DNA of 5,116 bases from Candidatus Hodarchaeota archaeon (GTDB taxonomy: Archaea; Asgardarchaeota; Heimdallarchaeia; Hodarchaeales; YT1-057): NCBI GenBank assembly GCA_016839955.1, contig JAEOTI010000377.1, positions 1-5,116 on the forward strand, in the 5' to 3' direction. Each line of letters opens with the position of its first letter. The stretch's first letter is position 1. The notes beneath the pieces are model-generated. The model was not told the origin of the DNA, did not search any database, and was given only the letters and a program-made list of their open reading frames with translations. A program made the position numbers and the translations under genes. This document shows, piece by piece, positions 1 through 5,116 of this stretch.

Positions 1-14
1 ATATCAAAATTAAT

Positions 15-32
15 TAAAAATAAAAATAAAAA
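15..32 (+). repeat. Short AT-rich repeat (three TAAAAA hexamers) in the leader of the first gene
   Basis: Three consecutive TAAAAA hexamers run from 15 to 32, followed by a short A run that leads into the Shine-Dalgarno sequence. The 49 bases before the first start codon are almost pure A/T. They could hold a TATA-like promoter element or be the 5' leader of a longer operon. The window starts too close to the gene to tell whether transcription begins here, so no promoter is called. Confidence 0.4.
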
Positions 33-33
33 A

Positions 34-41
34 AAGGTGAT
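34..41 (+). promoter_or_regulatory. Strong Shine-Dalgarno site for the SCP2-like gene
   Basis: AAGGTGAT lies 8 bases before the ATG at 50. It is complementary to the conserved anti-Shine-Dalgarno end of prokaryotic 16S rRNA and fixes the start of the first gene. It is found in both archaea and bacteria, so it does not settle the domain of life. Confidence 0.75.
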
Positions 42-49
42 GTTATTAA

Positions 50-424
50 ATGAACAAAGAAGAATGGATTGAATATCTTAAGAAAATTGCAGAAAAACTC
101 AATTCTTATCCAGAATGTAAAGAATTCTTTGAAGGAATTGGGCCTGATGTAACATTTCAATATAAAGTTACTGATAAACCCGAATATAATTTTTACCAAG
201 AATACACTGGTTCAAAGATGATTGTTTATCCCGGGAATATAGATAATCCTACGGTAACTCACATCATGGTGTTTGAGTTAATTCGAGGTACATTTGCTGG
301 AACTGTTAATCCCGTAGAAGAAGTTCAAAAAGGTGTCTATAAAATTGAAGGAAATACTGCAAAATTGCTTAAGTCTGGAGGATTAATACCATATATTAAA
401 AAAGCGCATTCAGAAATTTCATAA
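50..424 (+). CDS. SCP2-fold (sterol-carrier-like) lipid-binding protein
   Basis: This 124-residue protein has the length and layout of a stand-alone SCP2 domain, a soluble fold with a hydrophobic tunnel that binds lipids or acyl/prenyl chains. An amphipathic N-terminal helix begins with EEWIEYLKKIAEKLN (residues 4-18) and is followed by CKEFFEGIGPDVTFQYKVTD (23-42), the usual entry into the beta-sheet. The typical IDNPTVTHIM strand is at 64-73. The segment GTFAGTVNPVEEVQKGVYKIEG (80-101) corresponds to the family's conserved 'G..dp..a...G.ikieGd' stretch. There is no signal peptide, membrane segment or catalytic motif, so a cytosolic carrier or ligand-binding role is likely. The ATG at 50 has a strong ribosome-binding site. 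The gene ends 18 bp before the flavoprotein gene and is probably co-transcribed with it. The ligand is unknown; a prenylated product or substrate made by the neighbours is a reasonable inference only. Confidence 0.75.
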   Translation: MNKEEWIEYLKKIAEKLNSYPECKEFFEGIGPDVTFQYKVTDKPEYNFYQEYTGSKMIVYPGNIDNPTVTHIMVFELIRGTFAGTVNPVEEVQKGVYKIEGNTAKLLKSGGLIPYIKKAHSEIS

Positions 425-442
425 AAGAGGCGAAATCAAACA

Positions 443-1855
443 ATGACCCAAACGATGGATGCATATAACTCTTTGAAGGAGATTGTTGGGAATGAAAATA
501 TTTCAATAGATCCCGCAATTTTATGGGGTTATTCAATAGATTCGAGCATTCAGGAGCCAAAGCTCCCAGATATGGTCATTCGACCGAATTCTGTACAGGA
601 AGTTTCAAATATTTTAAAATATGCTAATAATGAGAAAATTCCTGTTATTCCGAGTGGAGGTCGTTCTTCAATTAGCGGTGCAGGGTATTCGCTTAAAGGT
701 GGCGGAATAATTCTTGATCTAACTCGAATAAATAATGTTTTTATTTATGAAGATGAGGCAAATGTAGAAGTAGAAGGGGGATGTACTTTTAGTAAATTAG
801 CATATAAACTTAAACAGAAAAATCTTACAATTGGATCTCCAGGACCTTTTTCGGCTTTTTCAGCAACAATAGGAGGAGGACTTTCTGTAAATACCTATGC
901 TATGTATGGTGCAAATATATACGGAGTGCCAGCTGAATCTTTACTTTCAATAGAAGTGGTTTTACCTACGGGTCAGATTATTAATACGGGTTCAGCAGCC
1001 AATCCTAAAGGTAAACCAATATTTCGCTATTGTAATGGTCCTGATTTAGCAGGTCTATTTTTGGGATCTCACGGTACACTTGGAATCATTACAAAAGCCA
1101 CTTTTCGTATCAGAAAGAGGCATCAAGAAGAATTATATTACGATCCTGTTTTTGATACTGTAGAGAAATGCACACAGTGTGCAATCGAATTAACTAACAC
1201 TCGCTTTATTGGCACACTTATACAATTCCCCCCAATTATTTATAAACAGAGTGGTTTAGATATTCGTGCTAAAGGTGGAGGTATGTTAGTTGAGGTATTT
1301 GGAGATCCTGAAAATATTGAACATCGTAAAAATATTGTTGAGAGTATTATATCAAAATTCACGGATATGACAGTAGATACACCTGCTCCTCTTTTTAACG
1401 CTCGCGAATTTTCGATATATAGACATATGTGCTGTGTTAATGGTAGATGGGCAGAATTTTGTGGTTTCTTACCATTCGAAAAAGTTAGTGAATATATAAA
1501 AATTGCTGAAGATTTCATCGAAAAGAATAAAGATCTAATTAATAGAGCTTCTCTGTTTCCTCAGATAGGAGCGATTTATACTCTCAACTGTGTAAATACT
1601 TATACTTTATTTATGGCTTATGATGTCACCCCTGAAAATATTGAAGCCTCTAGCTCACTCAATAAAGATATAGCAGATATATTATTCAATTTAGGTGTAT
1701 CACCATATTGGATTGGAAAACAGTATTCAAATGCATTCAATACTCGATTAAGCCCTAACTATGTTAATCTCTATCAAATGATCAAGGATCTATTAGACCC
1801 AAACGCAATTCTGAATCCGGGTATGTTTGAATTAGAGGAGGAAAAAAAGCAATGA
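443..1855 (+). CDS. FAD-binding oxidoreductase, GlcD-like (PCMH/VAO family)
   Basis: The 470-residue length is normal for GlcD-type flavoproteins. The FAD_binding_4 (PCMH) domain covers about residues 40-226. It begins with the MVIRPNSVQEVSNILKYAN motif (44-62), then IPVIPSGGRSSISGAG (66-81, the pyrophosphate-binding loop), SATIGGGLSVNTYAMYG (140-156) and the strongly diagnostic NGPDLAGLFLGSHGTLGIIT (198-217). The C-terminal FAD-oxidase domain ends with LLDPNAILNPGMF (450-462), the family's classic terminal motif. No signal peptide or transmembrane segment is visible. The usual 2-hydroxyacid-dehydrogenase signature GEHGIG, expected 40-50 residues from the end, is replaced by LGVSPYWIGKQY, so a lactate or glycolate dehydrogenase call is not safe. 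Its stop codon overlaps the start of the Fe-S gene by 4 bp, as expected for subunits of one complex. An AGAGG sequence lies 12 bases before the ATG; the ATG at 455 is a possible alternative start. The substrate is unknown. Confidence 0.9.
   Translation: MTQTMDAYNSLKEIVGNENISIDPAILWGYSIDSSIQEPKLPDMVIRPNSVQEVSNILKYANNEKIPVIPSGGRSSISGAGYSLKGGGIILDLTRINNVFIYEDEANVEVEGGCTFSKLAYKLKQKNLTIGSPGPFSAFSATIGGGLSVNTYAMYGANIYGVPAESLLSIEVVLPTGQIINTGSAANPKGKPIFRYCNGPDLAGLFLGSHGTLGIITKATFRIRKRHQEELYYDPVFDTVEKCTQCAIELTNTRFIGTLIQFPPIIYKQSGLDIRAKGGGMLVEVFGDPENIEHRKNIVESIISKFTDMTVDTPAPLFNAREFSIYRHMCCVNGRWAEFCGFLPFEKVSEYIKIAEDFIEKNKDLINRASLFPQIGAIYTLNCVNTYTLFMAYDVTPENIEASSSLNKDIADILFNLGVSPYWIGKQYSNAFNTRLSPNYVNLYQMIKDLLDPNAILNPGMFELEEEKKQ
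1834..1841 (+). promoter_or_regulatory. Shine-Dalgarno site inside the flavoprotein gene, serving the Fe-S gene
   Basis: AGAGGAGG sits 10 bases before the ATG at 1852, inside the last codons of the flavoprotein gene. With the ATGA stop/start overlap it indicates translational coupling, which would keep the flavoprotein and iron-sulfur subunits in a fixed ratio. Confidence 0.75.
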
Positions 1856-3012
1856 TTGAAGAAAAGTTAAAAAAACAGCTTGATATATGTATGGGTTGCG
1901 GTTATTGTCGTGATGCATACGGAGACGAAGGTTGGCTTGAAGGCCTTAAAACAAAACATATATGTCCTGTAAGAGAAGTTTTAGGATTCGACACCTACAC
2001 TGCTAAAGGTCGAATATTACTTGGTAGAGCTTTATATGAGGGGCTTATGTCGTACACACCTACTGCAATTGATATTTTTTATCAATGCACCTTATGTGGC
2101 AATTGTGAAGCCCACTGCATTTCTCGTGGTCTACCCTATGTAGACCCTGACGTTAAAGTACGAGAAATCATTAAAAGTTTTAGAGAAATAATTGATAAGG
2201 GATTTCTGGGAGTTCCTGAAAAAATAAAAAATCTTCCTATTAGAGTTTCTGAATACGGCAATGTTTTTGGAGATGAAGCCCCAATTAGTTCTACTCCTTA
2301 TTTAAAAGGAAATAGTGATTCAGAAACGGTCTATTTTTCAGGATGCATGGTTAAATTTAGAGAAGGTCAAATTGCTGAAGCTGTTGATAAATTAGCAAAT
2401 AAATTGTCTCTCAATATTGGAGTAATTGATAACGAATTATGTTGTGGAAGTGTCTTACTTCGTACTGGACAGGTTGATAGAGCTGAAGCCATTATGTCTA
2501 AAAACGCTGAAATTCTTAATAACCTTGGAATAAAGACACTAATTACATCCTGTCCTGGGTGTTTTAATACTCTTAAGAACGAATACCCAAAACATGGATT
2601 ACAACTTAATTTTGATATACAACATATTATTGAATACTTTTCCACCAATTCACAGATTAAGGACTTGCTTTCTAATTCTGAATCTAAAAAGGTAACTTAT
2701 CATGACCCGTGTGAGTTAGGAAGACTTAATAATATCTATGACCCACCACGTCAATTATTGCAAAGTATTCCGAATATTCAATTAATTGAACCTTTTCGTA
2801 CGCGGATTAATTCATGGTGTTGCGGAGCAGGAGCTGGCGTTCAAGCGGGATACCCCGACCTATGCAAGCAAATTGCTACTGATCGCTTCAATGAATTACA
2901 AAGTACGAAAGCTGACTTTATCGTTACAGCTTGTCCTAATTGTCAACATTCATTAGGAAAAGTTGGAAAAATATTTGATATTATTGAATTTTTAAATAAA
3001 TTTTTAATTTAA
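1852..3012 (+). CDS. Iron-sulfur protein with two CCG domains (GlcF/HdrD-like electron-transfer subunit)
   Basis: This 386-residue protein probably takes electrons from, or gives them to, the FAD subunit encoded just upstream. The N-terminal part holds two cluster motifs. The first is C13-x2-C16-x2-C19 with a distant C38-Pro. The second is a regular C79-x2-C82-x2-C85-x3-C89. Two complete CCG (cysteine-rich) domains follow: C165, C197-C198-G, C234-x2-C237; and C287, C323-C324-G, C361-x2-C364. CCG domains bind Fe-S clusters and, in HdrB/HdrD, the non-cubane clusters that act on disulfides. They also occur in GlcF and LldE/LutA-type subunits of 2-hydroxyacid dehydrogenases. No haem-binding or membrane segment is visible, so the complex is probably cytosolic or peripheral. 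The ATG overlaps the preceding stop. The acceptor (quinone, ferredoxin or a thiol/disulfide couple) cannot be read from the sequence. Confidence 0.9.
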   Translation: MIEEKLKKQLDICMGCGYCRDAYGDEGWLEGLKTKHICPVREVLGFDTYTAKGRILLGRALYEGLMSYTPTAIDIFYQCTLCGNCEAHCISRGLPYVDPDVKVREIIKSFREIIDKGFLGVPEKIKNLPIRVSEYGNVFGDEAPISSTPYLKGNSDSETVYFSGCMVKFREGQIAEAVDKLANKLSLNIGVIDNELCCGSVLLRTGQVDRAEAIMSKNAEILNNLGIKTLITSCPGCFNTLKNEYPKHGLQLNFDIQHIIEYFSTNSQIKDLLSNSESKKVTYHDPCELGRLNNIYDPPRQLLQSIPNIQLIEPFRTRINSWCCGAGAGVQAGYPDLCKQIATDRFNELQSTKADFIVTACPNCQHSLGKVGKIFDIIEFLNKFLI

Positions 3013-3052
3013 AGAATTAAATCGTTTAGAACAAAAAATAAATGAAAGAAAA

Positions 3053-3058
3053 AGAGGT
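3053..3058 (+). promoter_or_regulatory. Shine-Dalgarno site for the prenyltransferase gene
   Basis: AGAGGT lies 10 bases before the ATG at 3069, within the 56-bp gap after the Fe-S gene. It supports that start and therefore inclusion of the extra N-terminal domain in the protein. Confidence 0.65.
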
Positions 3059-3068
3059 TAATTAGAAA

Positions 3069-4238
3069 ATGGAATGGCAACCAAAAGTTAAACAACTTTA
3101 TGAAAAAGTGGTCGCAGGAACTCCGGAAACGGTTAGACCTATTGTTGGACCCGTAGTCCTTCAAGCGGCTGAAAAAAAATGTATGGAGCGGAATGGAAAA
3201 GCTATAGCTGAAGTAGATCTCGTTATTGCAATGTTTGAAGTAACACCTCCAGCTTTTCAAGATATGATGAAAGAGGATTTAAAATCTTTAGGTGTCGATC
3301 TTAATGTATATCTTGCAAAGATAAAATGTACATATAATTTTAATACAGATCTAAACCAATTGGTTGATCACGTATTAAAAATAGGAGAACTTGTAGAAGT
3401 TTCCTGTGATGAAAAAGCTATTTGGAAGGTATTAAATGCTTACAAGGATTTCTATACTGGTTCGACAGTCACGATTCGAACAACAACAAAACCAAAAGAA
3501 GAAAGAGACATCTCGATACGATATTTAGAGCATATGATACCTCATAATCCAGATCCTTACACTACTGCGATAAATGAAGGTTTAATTGAAAAGAATGGGC
3601 ATCCGATTCATAAGATGATTTCTGAAATTTTATCAACCTTCGATATATTGGGATGGGGTGTTGACTTAAATGTAGGTAATGGATTGTCTAAAATCTGGCC
3701 GTTCATCGTCCCAGGTCCATTTGAACCAACATATTCAATGTCAACAATCCCAAGTAGTATTAAGAAACACAGAGATTATTTCATAAAACACGGACTTGAT
3801 GTTTTTAGTGTCTTTGGTCTAGATTTTCTGAATAATACCACGAATGTCTACTTCATGATTAAAGATCCATCTAAAGCTAAACGAGAAATTTATGAATCTT
3901 TGCTTAAAGAGCTTGATTTCGAAATCGCTTCTCCTGAAGTAATGGAAAAATGTTGTGAAGCTCTGACGATCTATTATACTTTTAGCTGGGATACTGACAG
4001 AGTAGAGCGAGTCTGTTTTGGAATTGGTTGCCCTGAAGAAGGGCAAGTTCCAGTGCATTTTCATCCATTAATGAAGAAATTTGTTGAAAATATTCCGACT
4101 ATTACCAACATTCGAAAATTTATCTATAGCATAACGTTTGGTCGTGATGGTCTTTTCTTTAAGGTTGAAAATGATTACACTGAGAGTATGATAGATCTGT
4201 TATCAATGGGTGCACAAGCTGGATTGGAAGTTAAATAA
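3069..4238 (+). CDS. ABBA-fold aromatic prenyltransferase (NphB/CloQ family) with N-terminal PCP_red-like domain
   Basis: This 389-residue protein should transfer a prenyl group from an isoprenyl diphosphate to an aromatic or similar acceptor. Residues from about 88 to 385 match the full length of the soluble PT-barrel enzymes such as NphB (recalled sequence, 307 residues). Matched blocks include ERDISIR (145-151), DPYTTAINEGL (162-172), GHPI (177-180), STIPSS (225-230), LDFLNNTTNVYF (251-262), FSWDTDRVERVCFGI (305-319) and FFKVENDY (363-370). The spacing between several blocks is identical. Residues that bind Mg2+ and diphosphate in NphB appear conserved: D147 (D62), K208 (K119), N259 (N173), Y302 (Y216), R314 (R228) and K365 (K284). 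This is unlike membrane UbiA enzymes: there are no transmembrane helices and no NDxxD motif. Residues 1-57 resemble PCP_red (W3, R23, E35, then a short helix), followed by TPPAFQDMMKEDLKSLGVD (59-77); this part is less certain. Prenyl chain length and acceptor are unknown. Confidence 0.9.
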   Translation: MEWQPKVKQLYEKVVAGTPETVRPIVGPVVLQAAEKKCMERNGKAIAEVDLVIAMFEVTPPAFQDMMKEDLKSLGVDLNVYLAKIKCTYNFNTDLNQLVDHVLKIGELVEVSCDEKAIWKVLNAYKDFYTGSTVTIRTTTKPKEERDISIRYLEHMIPHNPDPYTTAINEGLIEKNGHPIHKMISEILSTFDILGWGVDLNVGNGLSKIWPFIVPGPFEPTYSMSTIPSSIKKHRDYFIKHGLDVFSVFGLDFLNNTTNVYFMIKDPSKAKREIYESLLKELDFEIASPEVMEKCCEALTIYYTFSWDTDRVERVCFGIGCPEEGQVPVHFHPLMKKFVENIPTITNIRKFIYSITFGRDGLFFKVENDYTESMIDLLSMGAQAGLEVK

Positions 4239-4297
4239 AGTTGTGAAACGTCAGAGAAGGGTATAATTAACAAGTTGAATGGTTTATAGGATTAACG
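4239..4297 (+). promoter_or_regulatory. Possible promoter in the gap before HMG-CoA synthase (TATAATTA at 4262-4269)
   Basis: The 59-bp gap between the prenyltransferase and HMG-CoA synthase genes contains TATAATTA at 4262-4269. If it is an archaeal TATA box, transcription would start about 26 bases downstream, near 4291, giving a leader of only a few bases before the ATG at 4298. If bacterial, it would act as a -10 box, but I see no convincing -35. The ribosome-binding site here is weak (TAGGA at 4287-4291), which would fit a nearly leaderless transcript. No terminator hairpin is visible, so read-through from upstream is equally possible. Confidence 0.3.
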
Positions 4298-5116
4298 ATG
4301 AATAATGATATATTATTTTCGGATGTTGGAATTGATTCCATAGGATTTTTCGCTCCAAGACATTTTGTTGATCTCCAAGAATTGGCCTTGGAGAGAAATA
4401 TTAATCCAGATAAGTTAACAAAAGGATTATTGTTAAAGGAAATGCGAATACCTGATTATGATGAAGATATTATTTCGTTAGCTCTAAAAGCCAGTTATAA
4501 CGCTTTATGTAGAGGCCAAATAAATCCAAAAGATATCGATGCTGTATTCTTAGGAACCGAAACAATGACTTATGCTGTTAAATCAGTTTCAAATATACTC
4601 GTAGAGTTATTAGGGATCTCGAAAAATTCCATGACGCAAGATATTTATAATGCCTGTGCTGCTCAAACTCTAGCAATATTGAATGCGATTGCTTTAATTG
4701 AGAAGGGAATCATAAATAAGGCTCTTGTGATTGGAGCAGATATTTCTTATTACCATATGGGTACACCAGGTGAGCTCACACAAGGTTCGGGAGCTGTAGC
4801 TCTTATAATTTCTAAAGAACCTCGAATGGTGAATTTTGGGAAACTATTTGGAAAGGTTTCTGGTAATATCAACGATTTTTTTGTGCCTGCTAATGAAGTT
4901 AACGCCCAAGTTTTTGGTAATTATTCTATAGATTCCTACCTTAATTTCCAAATGGACGCATATGACAATCTCATTAGTCAAATTGGGGATTTTTATGCAA
5001 GATATTATGTATTTCACGCTCCATTTGCTAAATTACCTATTAAATGCATGGCGCAAATTATCATAAAGCGAATTTTAAATAATTCAAACTTAGATCTTCA
5101 ATTAAAACCAACTCAC
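4298..5116 (+). CDS. Hydroxymethylglutaryl-CoA synthase, 3'-truncated by the window end
   Basis: The reading frame stays open to the last base, giving 273 residues of a protein normally about 350-390 long. HMG-CoA synthase condenses acetyl-CoA with acetoacetyl-CoA, the committed entry to the mevalonate route of isoprenoid synthesis. The N-terminus has the thiolase-fold start DVGIDSIGFFAPR (9-21). The catalytic residues are recognisable: Glu88 in FLGTET, the nucleophile Cys120 in IYNACAAQT, and His240 in YYVFHAPFAKLP. The segment VIGADISYY (144-152) then TPGELTQGSGAVALIIS (156-172) closely follows the bacterial MvaS pattern. Positions 88/120/240 compare with the recalled MvaS triad 79/111/233. 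The ATG at 4298 is the only good start: an in-frame stop lies at 4268-4270 with no ATG, GTG or TTG between. Its place behind a prenyltransferase suggests isoprenoid supply for the same product. Beta-ketoacyl-ACP synthase III is a more distant relative and fits less well. Confidence 0.92.
   Translation, partial: MNNDILFSDVGIDSIGFFAPRHFVDLQELALERNINPDKLTKGLLLKEMRIPDYDEDIISLALKASYNALCRGQINPKDIDAVFLGTETMTYAVKSVSNILVELLGISKNSMTQDIYNACAAQTLAILNAIALIEKGIINKALVIGADISYYHMGTPGELTQGSGAVALIISKEPRMVNFGKLFGKVSGNINDFFVPANEVNAQVFGNYSIDSYLNFQMDAYDNLISQIGDFYARYYVFHAPFAKLPIKCMAQIIIKRILNNSNLDLQLKPTH

Noticed and set aside
14..199. Minus-strand reading frame of 61 codons overlapping the first gene
   Set aside because: Its translation is a low-complexity Phe/Ile-rich complement of a well-supported SCP2-like gene, and it has no recognisable motif.
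1240..1518. Minus-strand reading frame of 92 codons inside the flavoprotein gene
   Set aside because: It lies wholly within a well-supported + strand gene and has no family features; it is a shadow frame. The frames at 2367-2648, 3009-3260 and 3819-4064 were rejected for the same reason.
443..1855. Alkyl-dihydroxyacetonephosphate synthase (ether-lipid enzyme of the same flavoprotein superfamily)
   Set aside because: An ether-lipid role is tempting near isoprenoid genes, but I do not see the His-rich active-site motif of that enzyme, and the close pairing with a CCG Fe-S protein indicates a redox dehydrogenase.
443..3012. Calling the flavoprotein/Fe-S pair glycolate oxidase (GlcD-GlcF) or D-lactate dehydrogenase
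   Set aside because: The architecture fits, but the GEHGIG catalytic region is not present and no lactate or glycolate gene is nearby, so only the family-level call is made.
3042..3065. Seven-codon upstream frame (ATG at 3042, TAG at 3063) ending just before the prenyltransferase start
   Set aside because: It has no ribosome-binding site of its own, is Lys/Glu-rich by composition, and contains the Shine-Dalgarno sequence of the next gene. A leader-peptide role cannot be supported.
3069..4238. Protochlorophyllide reductase subunit or membrane UbiA prenyltransferase
   Set aside because: Only the short N-terminal segment resembles PCP_red, with no nitrogenase-like domain. UbiA enzymes are polytopic membrane proteins with Asp-rich motifs, which are absent here.
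4239..4297. Rho-independent terminator after the prenyltransferase gene
   Set aside because: No GC-rich inverted repeat followed by a T run is visible in the gap.
1..5116. CRISPR arrays, tRNA genes, insertion sequences or long inverted repeats
   Set aside because: The coding density is very high, the gaps are under 60 bp, and no repeated units beyond short A/T runs were seen.

Overview
The window is AT-rich and fully co-directional. Four complete genes and one truncated gene all read on the + strand, with short gaps (18, 56 and 59 bp) and one 4-bp overlap, so it looks like one operon or two adjacent transcription units. Good Shine-Dalgarno sequences (AAGGTGAT, AGAGGAGG, AGAGGT) precede the genes. 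There is no rRNA or other taxonomic marker. The AT bias, the mevalonate-pathway gene, the Hdr/GlcF-type iron-sulfur protein and the SCP2-like protein would fit an anaerobic archaeon such as an Asgard lineage. An uncultured anaerobic bacterium cannot be excluded, and the HMG-CoA synthase is closer to the bacterial MvaS type than to the classical archaeal type. The taxonomic suggestion is inference.

Layout: 50-424 is a small SCP2-fold (sterol-carrier-like) lipid-binding protein. 443-1855 is an FAD-binding oxidoreductase of the PCMH/VAO (GlcD-like) family. 1852-3012 is its probable partner, a GlcF/HdrD-like protein with two [4Fe-4S] ferredoxin-like motifs and two complete CCG domains. 3069-4238 is the most notable gene: a short N-terminal domain resembling PCP_red (the protochlorophyllide reductase 57 kDa subunit domain), followed by a full-length aromatic prenyltransferase of the ABBA/PT-barrel (NphB/CloQ) family. 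4298 to the window end is the first 273 codons of a hydroxymethylglutaryl-CoA synthase with its Glu-Cys-His catalytic triad visible.

Taken together, the window reads as an undescribed prenyl-aromatic pathway. HMG-CoA synthase feeds isoprenoid precursor synthesis, and the soluble ABBA enzyme would attach a prenyl group to an aromatic or similar acceptor. The flavoprotein plus Fe-S pair would oxidise or reduce the acceptor or product without oxygen, passing electrons to a quinone, ferredoxin or thiol system. The SCP2-like protein could carry the hydrophobic product. The individual family assignments rest on motifs visible in the translations; the pathway itself is inference.
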